From Eubacterium sp. (GTDB lineage: Bacteria; Bacillota; Clostridia; Lachnospirales; Lachnospiraceae), in the NCBI GenBank assembly GCA_017541035.1, contig JAFXZW010000054.1, positions 1-52,725 of the forward strand: DNA of 52,725 nucleotides. The letters run 5' to 3'. Below, one piece after another: positions 9,360 through 18,418 of the stretch; the stretch's first letter is position 1, and every line of letters starts with the position of its first letter. The translations under genes and the position numbers were made by a program. A model generated the notes under the pieces. The model was not told where the DNA came from. It saw only the letters and a list, made by a program, of their open reading frames with translations, and made no database searches.

Positions 9360-9842
9360 ATGGCAGATAACAGGTTTTTAGGGACAGGAGCAAAGTTTCC
9401 CCTGCAGGTGGATCCTGCAACGGGACGGATTATGACAGTATCGGGAAACCGATCTGTGAAGGAATCAATCTATCTGATCCTGATGACGCAGATAACGGAG
9501 CGGATCGTTCGGCCTGACTTCGGCAGCGATATTATGGGATATGCTTTCATGGATACGACAAATACCATGATGTCGATCCTGCGCCGTGACCTTACACAGA
9601 CGATCATGCAGCATGAACCCAGAGTGTCCGATATTCGTATTGAAACAGAATTCAGATCGGATATTGGGGCTGTGATCATCAGCATCAACTACCTGGTGGC
9701 AGCAACGAACAATAGAGATAATCTTGTCTTTCCCTTTTATCTGGACAGAGGAAATGACACAGAGGAAGAAACGGAGATAGAGCCGCTGGAACGCAGATAT
9801 TATGATGATTCAACGACGGAGGATGACGAATATTGGACATAG
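9360..9842 (+). CDS. gp25-like baseplate wedge protein
   Basis: The 160-residue protein belongs to the GPW/gp25 family, which plugs into the sheath base and starts sheath polymerisation. It has the family sequence G-x-x-F-P-L near residue 12, the S-I-Y-L-I-L-M-T-x-x-x-E-R helix, and the R-P-D-F-G-S-D motif near residue 52. It is somewhat longer than usual because of an acidic Glu/Asp-rich tail after residue 130. Its last 10 bp overlap the start of the next gene, so translation is probably coupled. Confidence 0.9.
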   Translation: MADNRFLGTGAKFPLQVDPATGRIMTVSGNRSVKESIYLILMTQITERIVRPDFGSDIMGYAFMDTTNTMMSILRRDLTQTIMQHEPRVSDIRIETEFRSDIGAVIISINYLVAATNNRDNLVFPFYLDRGNDTEEETEIEPLERRYYDDSTTEDDEYWT

Positions 9843-12800
9843 ATCACCGCAACGTAAATGATATTGAAAATAGAATACGTGAACTTGCTCGCGGATATGT
9901 ACCGGAATGGCATTATGATCCGGAGCATGCGGATATCGGTGCCGCCATCGCCAGAATATTTGCCTTGTCGATGAAGGAAAATATCAGTCTGATGAACCTC
10001 GCAATGGATCGCTTTCATGTGGAATTCGTCAACATGCTGGATCTCTCCTTAAAGGCGGCAAAGCCGGCGGGGAGTCTTGTACAGTTTTCATTGGTTGAAG
10101 ATACGATACCTGGGACACAGATCCGAAAGGGAACCCGTTTGGTGGCTGCATCCGAAAAGACAGACAGCGGACAGGTGATTTTTGAAACGGATCGGGATAT
10201 CTATGTGACAAATTCCCGCATCACGGATGCATTTATGACAGACCGTGAAGACGGGAGCTTTGTCCCGCTTCTCGGTGATTATGCACCGGTTTCTTTCCTT
10301 GAGGGCGAGGAGGACATGACGCAGGAAGAGGAGGAAACGGGAAGAGAAGAAGGGGAAGAGGAAGCTTCCTCCGGTTCGGAACCGCGGTACTCCAATCGTT
10401 CAGGCAAGATGCGTCCCTTTGTTCTTTTTTCCGAGGTGGGAAATATTTCCAAAAGCGCGCTTGTTTTTTACCACGAGTCACTCTTTGATATTGAGGACGA
10501 GCCGATTTATATCCGCCTGAAGGGAAGCGAGGATATCATCGACAAGATACGGAACGAAAAATATGTTTTGAAGTATTATACCGCTTCCGGCTTTCGTAAT
10601 TTTGACAGCGTTCAGATCATGGATGATGGAATAACCGTTGAAGTGAAAAAAAGCGGTAAATGCAGGCATATGATCGTCAGCGGAAGAAGCTATGCCGTCG
10701 TTGTCATGGAGGCGGAAGAAATCGTAAGAAATGCGGAGACTCTCTCCGAACTCGGTCTTTCTTCCTCCGGCAAAGAACGAAGTGCCGATTTTGTGACGGA
10801 TGGTTCGAACGATATGAACGTGGAAGCGTTTGCACCCTTCACGGATACGCTTTCTCTGTATAATGAGTGTTATATCGGCAATGATCTTTATTTCTCAAAG
10901 GGTGGTTCCAAAGTGACTGTCAGCTTTCAGGTGGGCCATCGGGACCGGAGTCTCTTTCTCACCAGACAGGAGGAAGAGGCGGAACTGAAGATCATTAAGA
11001 AAAAGCCAAAACTGATCCTGTCGGATATTCCGTCGGAATCCTACTGTGATGAGATCAGCATGGAGTATTATAACGGACTGGGTTGGAGGAAACTGCCGAC
11101 GGATACGGACGTAACCGGCCTGTTTTCCGGAGCGGGAACAGGAAGCATCAGTCTCAGCTTTTACTGTCCGCTGGATTGGGCGAGGATTCAGGTGGGAGCT
11201 TATTTCGGTAGAGCCATCCGTTTCCGGCTGCTGAAGGCAGACAACTGCTATCTGCGACCGGGAATCCATCATTATCCGGTGATCGAACATTTTCGAACTG
11301 CTTTTACTTATGAAGGGCATTTCGTGGATCCGGACCGGCTGTACAGAGTTACCGGAACCGAAAAACAGGAGATTACCGATCTTATGAAGAGAGGACATGG
11401 TTTTGTTGCCATGTCCGGCGGAGCGTATCAGGATGACGCACTTTATCTCGGCTTCAGCTCCCGTATGGAGAACGGACCTGTCAGTCTGTATTTCGAACTG
11501 GAAGACCAGCTTAATATGACGGCTATGAAATGCCGCTATGAATACAGTGCCGGTGAAGGATTCAAACCATTGAAGATCGTTGATAAGACGAAGGACTTTT
11601 CCAGATCCGGCTCTGTGATCTTCATGCCTCCGCCTGATATGCAGAGGCTGGCGCTGGAAGGAAAAAAGAAATACTGGATCAGGATTCGCAGAAGCAGGGT
11701 GCAGGATGAAAAGGAAAGCAGTATGTTCCTGCCGCGGATACGACGGGTACTGACAAATGTTGTCTATGTCACCAATACGGTTACCGAAAAGGAAACGGAC
11801 TTCTATCTGAATGACACAACCCCCAACCAGCGATTTTCTCTTGGGAGGCACAACATTCTGGATGCAGAGGTCTGGGTAAACGAAAAAAAGAGTATCCGAA
11901 TGGATGAGATCGAACGAATGCTTATCTCACAGCCAGATGATATCCGAGTAGAATATGATATGCTGGGAGGAGTATCCGCGGTCTATGTAAAATGGAGTGA
12001 GACCTCCGGCTTTGATACAACGGATAATCCCAGAAGCTATGTGCTGGACCGGATGAACGGAAGGCTGATCTTCTCTGACGGTATCAAAGCAATGATGCCG
12101 AGGGTGATGGATGATATTGCTTTTAAGGTCCGTGTGCGTACCAGTGACGGGGCGGCCGGCAATGTAGATGTGGGGGCAATCAATGAGACGGTAGGAACGG
12201 AGCTTTATATCGATCAGGTTCAAAATCCCGTTCGTGCTTACGGCGGTTCGGATATGGAAACTGTGCCGGAGGCATTTCGCCGCGGAGCAAATCTGCTCAG
12301 CAGTCGTGGGCGGCTTGTGTCGGATAAGGATTATATTTATACGATCCTTGAGTATTCCGATAATATTGATGCCGCAGCCTGCGTTACAGGAGAAACAGTG
12401 GATGGAAGGCATAAGCCCCAGTACCTCTCATTTGTCCTGCTGATGAAGGATTATCTGGAAGGGTCCTTTTCTTTCCACAGAATTGCCGGGCCTCTGAAGG
12501 AATATCTGCTGGATCATTCTCCGGTTACCATATCTCCCGATCATGTATTTGTTGTGGAGCCGATATTTGTGTCTGTTTCGGTTTCCGTGTGGGCATCAGT
12601 CAAAGACGAGGAAGCAAGCTTTGAAACACAGAATGAGATCATCGACATGATGAAGGATTATTTCAATCCTGTCGTTCATAAGGGAGGCAGCAACTGGACC
12701 ATCGGAGTGATTCCCAAAAAAGCGCAGATCATGATGAAGCTGGGAACGCTGAAGAACAGAGCGGTGATTAAGAAGACAGTGATCACGGTACATTATGTGG

Positions 12801-12901
12801 ATAAAGACGGAGAACATACACAGGACATTGATGATGTAAGGGTGAGTCCGTTCATGGTGGTAAGATCCGGTGATCACAAGGTATATATCGAATACGAATG
12901 A
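9833..12901 (+). CDS. Baseplate wedge protein, BaseplateJ/gp6-like, large copy
   Basis: The 1022-residue protein fits the first large wedge subunit of CIS baseplates (Afp11-like, BaseplateJ family). It opens with a short helix then Y-V-P-E-W-H-Y near residue 24, followed by A-D-I-G-A-A-I-A-R-I-F-A and a helix typical of the family's N-terminal arm. The BaseplateJ core is in the C-terminal third, with a G-A-A-G-N-V segment near residue 775 and a family-type S-D-K-D-Y-I-Y-T-I-L stretch near residue 830. A very acidic low-complexity insert lies at about residues 158-182. The start is TTG inside the end of the gp25 gene; no closer ATG fits. Confidence 0.75.
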   Translation: MDIDHRNVNDIENRIRELARGYVPEWHYDPEHADIGAAIARIFALSMKENISLMNLAMDRFHVEFVNMLDLSLKAAKPAGSLVQFSLVEDTIPGTQIRKGTRLVAASEKTDSGQVIFETDRDIYVTNSRITDAFMTDREDGSFVPLLGDYAPVSFLEGEEDMTQEEEETGREEGEEEASSGSEPRYSNRSGKMRPFVLFSEVGNISKSALVFYHESLFDIEDEPIYIRLKGSEDIIDKIRNEKYVLKYYTASGFRNFDSVQIMDDGITVEVKKSGKCRHMIVSGRSYAVVVMEAEEIVRNAETLSELGLSSSGKERSADFVTDGSNDMNVEAFAPFTDTLSLYNECYIGNDLYFSKGGSKVTVSFQVGHRDRSLFLTRQEEEAELKIIKKKPKLILSDIPSESYCDEISMEYYNGLGWRKLPTDTDVTGLFSGAGTGSISLSFYCPLDWARIQVGAYFGRAIRFRLLKADNCYLRPGIHHYPVIEHFRTAFTYEGHFVDPDRLYRVTGTEKQEITDLMKRGHGFVAMSGGAYQDDALYLGFSSRMENGPVSLYFELEDQLNMTAMKCRYEYSAGEGFKPLKIVDKTKDFSRSGSVIFMPPPDMQRLALEGKKKYWIRIRRSRVQDEKESSMFLPRIRRVLTNVVYVTNTVTEKETDFYLNDTTPNQRFSLGRHNILDAEVWVNEKKSIRMDEIERMLISQPDDIRVEYDMLGGVSAVYVKWSETSGFDTTDNPRSYVLDRMNGRLIFSDGIKAMMPRVMDDIAFKVRVRTSDGAAGNVDVGAINETVGTELYIDQVQNPVRAYGGSDMETVPEAFRRGANLLSSRGRLVSDKDYIYTILEYSDNIDAAACVTGETVDGRHKPQYLSFVLLMKDYLEGSFSFHRIAGPLKEYLLDHSPVTISPDHVFVVEPIFVSVSVSVWASVKDEEASFETQNEIIDMMKDYFNPVVHKGGSNWTIGVIPKKAQIMMKLGTLKNRAVIKKTVITVHYVDKDGEHTQDIDDVRVSPFMVVRSGDHKVYIEYE

Positions 12902-12913
12902 GAGGTTTTCTGA

Positions 12914-15025
12914 TTGCTTAGACTGGAAGAAACAAGTGGTAGAACATATGAAGAAAGGATGGCTGACGCATTATCGGCCATCCCTCTTATCACGGATGAA
13001 TGGACCAATTATAATCCGTCGGATCCCGGTATTACGATACTTGAAAACCTTATCTTATTTGAGACACTTCAGGGATCAAGGATCACGATGGTGAGTGATG
13101 AGGCACGAAGAGCACTTCTGAAAATGGTTGGTTTTGAGGCCAGAAAAGGAAAATGTGCCAGACTGCTTCTGACGGCGGACAAGCTTCCAGGTAAGACGCA
13201 TATATACAATAACCAGAGATTTCTGATCGGTAACATGGTTTTTGAAACAAGAAGAAGTCAGGATATAGGTGATTGCCATCTGATCGGTATCCGTTCCTTC
13301 TATGACGGTGAATACCATGATCATGGACATCTTCTGGATCGGGAGATCGTTCTTCCCGCAAAAGTGTTTGGTGATGATCCGAAGGTGGGCGATGCAATCC
13401 TCTTTTTCTGTGATTCCCTTCCGGAACCCGGAAGCGAGACGTCGTTCTTCATTCAGATCAACTCCGGTTTCCATCGTAATGCACTGAAGAACCGGTCGGA
13501 GAACATCTTTGCGTCCTTCAAATGGGAATGTTATACCTCGGATGGGTTTCAGGAGATTAAGGCAAAGGACTTCACCGGAGCGCTTCTGGAAAGCGGTGAG
13601 ATCAAGCTGAAATTACCGAAGGAGATTCAATATGCAGAGTATTCGCAGGGGGATCTCAGCGGCTTTTGTATCAGAGCCACGCTTGTCACAGCCAATTATG
13701 ATGTTCGCCCCACCATTTTAAGTGTGGATGCCTTTCTTTTTGAAGTATGGCAGAAGGAAACAAGAGCACTTGCTCTCACATATCAGCAGACGGAAAAGAT
13801 CAGAGTACACAGCCCGATGAAAGGGGAGAGCTACGTTCTTTGCTTCTGCAGAGAGGGAAAGGGTGAATCATATCGCCGATATGAACTCTCCACGTATACG
13901 GACAGGAGAGGAAGATACTGTCTGTATGAAAAAGGAAAAACCAAGGGTGATTTTACTCTCACCTTTGATAAAAAACTCTTCGGATATGAACCATCCAAAG
14001 TGAAGGATGCGGTACGTATTGCAATCTACAATGAAGAGGTTATGCGTCAGTATCACGTAGGATATGTGGTCGGTTATGATGATCAGGAGATCGAACTGCC
14101 ATTTTCCCACATTGTTCCGGACAGCTTCCTCCTGATTGCAAAAAGAACGGATGAAAATGGAGAAGAGTATTTCGATTTTGTTCGTCCCGGGAAAAAGGAT
14201 GATGATGCACTGACCTATCATCTCCTGGAGAATGACGGTAAGATCGTGATTGAGGATGCGGGTGATTATATCGGCGCAGAGTTGTATATCGGATCTATTT
14301 CCATTACGGAGGGCCCGAAAGGAAACATCCGTGCCGGTAATTATCTGGTGGCTCCGGATATAAATGATGCACCGCTCTTCTATAATCCCGGACCGGGAAC
14401 CGGAGGAACCTTCCGGGAGAAGATAGAAGATGTGCGGACGAGATTTCAGGAGGATGTATATACATCTTATACCTGTATCACCGCAAAGGATTACGAGCAG
14501 GCAGCGGCAACGGCTCCCGGTTTATGTATCCGGAAGATCAAGGCCGTCATGGATGAGCTTGACAATACGGTGCATATTGCGGTACTTCCGGGAACGGACG
14601 AGAAATTCCCGCGTCTGTCAAAACAGTATATTGACACTATCTCGAATATCCTCTCCGAACGTCGACTGATCACTACCCGTTTCCAGATATCGCCGCCGGT
14701 ATATGTCAAAGTTTCCGTCAAACTGACGGTTTATGTGAAACGCCAGTTCTCAAACAGCAGGGAACAGATCGAAGAACGGATAAAAATGCTTCTGAACTAT
14801 ATTGACGGAGATAAGAATTTCGGGGATCCGCTGACCTTTGAAGAAGTGTTTGCCGGAATAGAGAATCTGGACTGTGTGGATTATGTATACGAGCTTTTTA
14901 TGCAGCCTGAGAATCTGAAGCATGCCCTGCTTCGGGATGGAAATATTTATCCGGCTGAGAACTGTCTCCTGTATCCGGGACAGATCATGCTGGAAACGAT
15001 GATTACATCAATAGCGGTAAAGTGA
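12914..15025 (+). CDS. Second baseplate wedge protein, 'putative baseplate assembly protein' type
   Basis: The 703-residue protein has the family hallmark near its N-terminus: W-T-N-Y-N-P-S-D-P-G-I-T-I-L-E-N-L, then a helix, then L-L-K-M-V-G-F-E-A-R-K-G-K-C-A-R, which matches the L-x-x-L-G-I-x-x-R-P-A-x-A-A pattern of CIS and phage baseplate proteins. The C-terminal half carries the BaseplateJ-like core with a T-A-K-D-Y-E-Q-A-A segment near residue 523. The TTG start is chosen because AGAGG lies 8 bp upstream. Together with the previous gene it should form the wedge heterodimer around the hub. Confidence 0.75.
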   Translation: MLRLEETSGRTYEERMADALSAIPLITDEWTNYNPSDPGITILENLILFETLQGSRITMVSDEARRALLKMVGFEARKGKCARLLLTADKLPGKTHIYNNQRFLIGNMVFETRRSQDIGDCHLIGIRSFYDGEYHDHGHLLDREIVLPAKVFGDDPKVGDAILFFCDSLPEPGSETSFFIQINSGFHRNALKNRSENIFASFKWECYTSDGFQEIKAKDFTGALLESGEIKLKLPKEIQYAEYSQGDLSGFCIRATLVTANYDVRPTILSVDAFLFEVWQKETRALALTYQQTEKIRVHSPMKGESYVLCFCREGKGESYRRYELSTYTDRRGRYCLYEKGKTKGDFTLTFDKKLFGYEPSKVKDAVRIAIYNEEVMRQYHVGYVVGYDDQEIELPFSHIVPDSFLLIAKRTDENGEEYFDFVRPGKKDDDALTYHLLENDGKIVIEDAGDYIGAELYIGSISITEGPKGNIRAGNYLVAPDINDAPLFYNPGPGTGGTFREKIEDVRTRFQEDVYTSYTCITAKDYEQAAATAPGLCIRKIKAVMDELDNTVHIAVLPGTDEKFPRLSKQYIDTISNILSERRLITTRFQISPPVYVKVSVKLTVYVKRQFSNSREQIEERIKMLLNYIDGDKNFGDPLTFEEVFAGIENLDCVDYVYELFMQPENLKHALLRDGNIYPAENCLLYPGQIMLETMITSIAVK

Positions 15026-15026
15026 T

Positions 15027-16121
15027 ATGGCAAAATATACAATTAGGAAAAACCGAATGAAGGCCGGTTGCGTAACGGGATTTTCTTACGATGATCAGGC
15101 GAGGCTTGAACTGATCCAGACGGAAACCAGTAACAGTGTTTTCCTGAAAGCAATCGATGGCGTGAGGCCGGATGCGGAATGGGGACGGCTTTCTTTTGAT
15201 GTGGAGTGTTCCGAAGACAGAACCTACGGAATATATGTGCTGGCGTTAAATCACCGAACGCAGGAAATCGGTGGAATAGAGGTCGATCTTGATGTACTGC
15301 TGACCAAGAATGATATTCCGGTTGAGGCAAAACTGCAGGTGCTGCAGAATCTCGGGGCGGTCCGTCATGTGGGAAGATCTGATATTCTTCTTTATGACTT
15401 AAGCGGACGATATCTCTACATAGCCATCCTGACTGCAGGTGAGGGAAAGCTATCCATTTCCCATATGGTAGTAGATTCCATGGGTGACAATTTTATGGCC
15501 ACCTATCCGGAGGTTTTTCGGGAGAGAAACAGCTTCTTTCATCGATACATATCCATTTTCTCCAGTATTTACAATGATTTTGAACAGGATATAGCACGAT
15601 TGCCGCAGCTACTGGATCCGGAACTGTGTCCAAAGGAACTACTGATCGTATTTGGTTCCTGGGTGGGGATCGATCTGGAGGGCGGTTCGCTGGATGAACA
15701 GACGATGCGTCGGTTTGTATGTGAGGCGTATGAACTGAATCGTTTGAAGGGGACAAAAAAGGTCATCGAACGGGTTCTTGAAATACTTTTGGGAGAACCA
15801 GCTGTGGTGATCGAACACAATCTGCTCCGTTCCTGGATTAAGGAGGAGAAGATCGAAGTTCCGGAAGGCTTTAAAACGCAGGGCGTTTATGATGTTACGG
15901 TTATGATTCCCGGAAAGCTGACTGAAGAATTACGGCACAGGATCATTTTCATGCTGAATCAGTTTAAGCCGATCCGTACCAGGATCAATATTGTTCAAAT
16001 GGATGAAACACCAATGGCGGATTCCAGAACCTATCTTGATATCAATTCAAGACTTCCGAAGGAACGATCTGCCGAACTCGACAATGGTTTCTCGCTTGAT
16101 GGAACGGTTGTTTTGCAATAA
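15027..16121 (+). CDS. Phage tail protein I-like baseplate protein (Afp12-like)
   Basis: The 364-residue protein belongs to the gpI/TIGR02242-type tail proteins. The clearest part is the helical region at about residues 155-235, with Y-P-E-V-F-R-E-R near 156, L-P-Q-L-L-D-P-E-L-C-P near 191, and V-F-G-S-W-V-G-I-D-L near 208. After these comes R-L-K-G-T-K-K-V-I-E, the typical turn before the C-terminal alpha/beta domain. The N-terminal 150 residues look like a beta domain. It starts one base after the previous stop. It closes the structural baseplate block, and the next gene is signalling. Confidence 0.8.
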   Translation: MAKYTIRKNRMKAGCVTGFSYDDQARLELIQTETSNSVFLKAIDGVRPDAEWGRLSFDVECSEDRTYGIYVLALNHRTQEIGGIEVDLDVLLTKNDIPVEAKLQVLQNLGAVRHVGRSDILLYDLSGRYLYIAILTAGEGKLSISHMVVDSMGDNFMATYPEVFRERNSFFHRYISIFSSIYNDFEQDIARLPQLLDPELCPKELLIVFGSWVGIDLEGGSLDEQTMRRFVCEAYELNRLKGTKKVIERVLEILLGEPAVVIEHNLLRSWIKEEKIEVPEGFKTQGVYDVTVMIPGKLTEELRHRIIFMLNQFKPIRTRINIVQMDETPMADSRTYLDINSRLPKERSAELDNGFSLDGTVVLQ

Positions 16122-16139
16122 TGAAAGGAGGAACAGATA

Positions 16140-16439
16140 ATGCATTACGAGGAAATAGAAACAGAGGGGATACTTCAGATCAATATTGAAGGCAAGATCG
16201 ATGCCTCTTCAAGCGACAGTTTTCAAACTCTCGTTCTGTCGTCCTTTACAAAGCACAATAGCGTTATCCTGAATCTTGAAAATGTCTCCTTTATGTCCAG
16301 TTCCGGACTCAGGGCATTGATCCTTGGTGACAAAACTGCTCAGTCGAAGGGCGGACAGCTGATCATCATCAATGTCCCTCCCCAGGTTCTGGATGTATTC
16401 AGGGTTACCGGATTTGATTCTATCCTGGATATACGTTGA
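16140..16439 (+). CDS. STAS-domain anti-sigma antagonist-like protein, copy 1
   Basis: The 99-residue protein is a single STAS domain of the SpoIIAA/RsbV class. These bind a GHKL kinase when unphosphorylated and are switched off by phosphorylation on a serine. The F-M-S-S-S-G-L-R-A-L motif at residues 51-60 matches the SpoIIAA phospho-site loop, with Ser54 aligned to SpoIIAA Ser58. A near-identical paralogue lies at 34924. It has an excellent AAAGGAGGA binding site and sits between the baseplate block and a GHKL ATPase gene, which suggests a partner-switching role tied to the injection system rather than general sigma-factor control. Confidence 0.85.
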   Translation: MHYEEIETEGILQINIEGKIDASSSDSFQTLVLSSFTKHNSVILNLENVSFMSSSGLRALILGDKTAQSKGGQLIIINVPPQVLDVFRVTGFDSILDIR

Positions 16440-16459
16440 AAGGAGGATAACGGATTCAT

Positions 16460-17392
16460 ATGTCCAGATTACAGAAGGTTTATCTGATCGGTGCCTGCAT
16501 CTTTTTTGCGGCAGCTATCTATAGCCTGTTTTTTCTGAAAATCGTTTTTATCATAGTCTTTTTTACACTGCACAGTCTGTGTCTCTTTTCTTTCTGCTAT
16601 ATCTGTTATTCCGATCAGGTGGATAAGGATCTCTCCCTGAAGACTTATCATCAGGAAGTAGGGCAGGAGATAGCTGAAAGGGAAAAGGAAATGAATGAAC
16701 TCTCCGGGCAGGTTAAGGAAAAGGAAAGCCTGCTTGATCAGATCCGTTCCCAGATGGAGACGCTCCGATCCCGGAATGAAAATTATTCTAGTGAAAAGAA
16801 TAATCTGCTTGCCAGGATCCATAAGCTGGAAATGGAGAAACGGGAGAAAGAGAAGGAACTCGAACAGGCTATGGAGCAAAACGCTGTTCCCGATTTCGGA
16901 GCACTTCTTCCGCCGGCATCCGAGAATTCGGACGGCCGGGAGACCGTAAATATCATAGCAGTAGCAAACCAGGCAAAGAATTCTCTCCTGGAAGAAGCAA
17001 GGAATGCAAATCTTCATATCATGGTTTCCTCCGCAACGGACACTTTGATGGTTACCGCCGATCAGGGAAGACTGCTCACATTGTTCCGGAATATCATCGA
17101 TAACTCCATTAAATACATGAAGCGGGCCGGTTCACTGGTTATCACCATATCCACAATAGGAGATGATATTTTCATCGTCCTGAAGGATACGGGTGAGGGC
17201 CTGCCGACGGATGAAACAAAATACATTTTCGAACTGAATTATCAGGGCTCTAATCGTATCAGCGGAAACGGTCTCGGGCTGGCTCAGGCGCGGGCTATCG
17301 TTGAATACTACGGAGGAACGATCTATGCAAAGAGTACCGTAGGAAACGGAATGGGAATCTATATTCAGATTCCTGCCGGAGGGAAAATATGA
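16460..17392 (+). CDS. Membrane GHKL-type ATPase (kinase-like, no phospho-acceptor His box)
   Basis: The 310-residue protein has two N-terminal membrane helices (about residues 7-25 and 27-50), a long coiled coil (about 60-140) and a C-terminal HATPase_c domain. The ATP-site boxes are clear: N box N-I-I-D-N at 211-215, G1 D-T-G-E-G at 243-247 and G2 G-N-G-L-G at 269-273. There is no recognisable H box, so it should not autophosphorylate on histidine as a classical sensor kinase does. With a STAS gene directly upstream, it may phosphorylate or sequester STAS proteins in the manner of RsbW or RsbT. That pairing is inference. The last 4 bp overlap the next gene. Confidence 0.75.
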   Translation: MSRLQKVYLIGACIFFAAAIYSLFFLKIVFIIVFFTLHSLCLFSFCYICYSDQVDKDLSLKTYHQEVGQEIAEREKEMNELSGQVKEKESLLDQIRSQMETLRSRNENYSSEKNNLLARIHKLEMEKREKEKELEQAMEQNAVPDFGALLPPASENSDGRETVNIIAVANQAKNSLLEEARNANLHIMVSSATDTLMVTADQGRLLTLFRNIIDNSIKYMKRAGSLVITISTIGDDIFIVLKDTGEGLPTDETKYIFELNYQGSNRISGNGLGLAQARAIVEYYGGTIYAKSTVGNGMGIYIQIPAGGKI

Positions 17393-18168
17393 GCAGAAGA
17401 AAGATCAGGAGAATCATTATAGCTGTTTCCTTCTTTTATATCATCGTTGCAGTCCTTTCCATCGTGATGCTGGACCGTGATCAGTTTGTTATTGCAGGCA
17501 AAAATGAAGCCGCAACCGATGAAGAGACTACTGCTGTGAAAACGGATATTGATCTGAGTCTTCCGACAGAATCTTCTACACAGGATGATACGGATGCACC
17601 GACAGAAGAAGTAACTGTGACGAGCGCACCTGTGGAGGAACAGACAGAGGCATTAACGGGGAAACCGACAGTTGCGTCAACGGAGACAGATACATTAACG
17701 GAGGAACCGACAGATGCGCCAACGGAGACAGATGCATTAACGGAAGAGCCGACAGATACGTCAATGGAGACAGATACATTAACGGAGGAACCGACAGATG
17801 CGTCAACGGAGGATCCGACGAACGAGCCGACAGATGCGCCGACCGAGGAGGGTACGGAAGAAGTTGTCGAAATCGTTCCGAATACGAACGGTAAGTATTA
17901 TCTTTTCGAAACGGTTAATGAAGGCCGGTTGCTTATGATGCGGGAGTACGGAAGTAAAAATGCAAAGACGATCAATCAGCTGCGGCCACATTCGGTGGGT
18001 GTTTTGATCGAACTGGGGGATGAATGGTCACGGATCTATGCTAACGGAAGCATCGGTTACAGTATAACGGAAGCTCTGGAGATCAGAGAGGTGACAAAGG
18101 AAGAGTATGAAGAACAGGTAAGAATCTCCAGCTTACAGGACGGAGGAGCACAGGATGGGGCTCGATGA
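17389..18168 (+). CDS. Membrane-anchored Thr/Pro/Glu-repeat protein with SH3-like C-terminus
   Basis: The 259-residue protein starts with a basic stretch and one membrane helix (about residues 8-27), probably an uncleaved signal anchor. Residues 45-160 are a spacer of Thr, Glu, Pro and Asp containing imperfect 14-residue repeats of the form T-E-T-D-x-L-T-E-E-P-T-D-A-P. Residues 165-240 look like a bacterial SH3-like domain. The layout suggests a wall-spanning rod that presents a wall-binding domain. In this context it could tether or locate the injection system at the envelope. It overlaps both neighbours (4 bp and 14 bp), so it belongs to the operon. Confidence 0.7.
   Translation: MSRRKIRRIIIAVSFFYIIVAVLSIVMLDRDQFVIAGKNEAATDEETTAVKTDIDLSLPTESSTQDDTDAPTEEVTVTSAPVEEQTEALTGKPTVASTETDTLTEEPTDAPTETDALTEEPTDTSMETDTLTEEPTDASTEDPTNEPTDAPTEEGTEEVVEIVPNTNGKYYLFETVNEGRLLMMREYGSKNAKTINQLRPHSVGVLIELGDEWSRIYANGSIGYSITEALEIREVTKEEYEEQVRISSLQDGGAQDGAR
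17640..17850 (+). repeat. 42-bp imperfect tandem repeats coding a Thr/Pro-rich spacer
   Basis: About three full and several partial 14-residue units of the type T-E-T-D-[AT]-L-T-E-E-P-T-D-[AT] follow one another. The array is in frame and likely variable in copy number between strains. Confidence 0.7.
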
Positions 18169-18385
18169 CAGACTTTTCAGAGAACTGAAAAAGAATGAAA
18201 AAGCTGCGGCAGATCGGGATCAGTATTATGCGGAAGAGCCGGACTGGATGATCTATGAGAAGAGAGATCGGGAAAAACCCCTGAATGAATATAAAGGGGT
18301 ATATGAGGTGACGGATGAAAGGTCGATTAACACGGCGCCTTCCGTCTTTGAAAAGGGAACTATCTTTCGAACCGGAAAGAAATAG
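18155..18385 (+). CDS. Small charged protein of unknown function, CIS operon
   Basis: The 76-residue protein is rich in Lys, Glu, Asp and Arg and has no membrane segment. I recognise no family. It is supported by a GGAGG site properly spaced before the ATG, by its 14-bp overlap with the previous gene, and by the short gap (33 bp) to the AAA+ gene. It could be an adaptor for the ATPase or a small structural piece; nothing in the sequence decides this. Confidence 0.55.
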   Translation: MGLDDRLFRELKKNEKAAADRDQYYAEEPDWMIYEKRDREKPLNEYKGVYEVTDERSINTAPSVFEKGTIFRTGKK

Positions 18386-18418
18386 TGCAAGGAATAATCT
18401 GACGGGGGAGCTCGGAGA

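Noticed and set aside
16460-17392. A classical sensor histidine kinase
   Set aside because: The ATPase boxes are clear but no H box with a phospho-acceptor histidine is visible between the coiled coil and the N box, and no response regulator gene is nearby.
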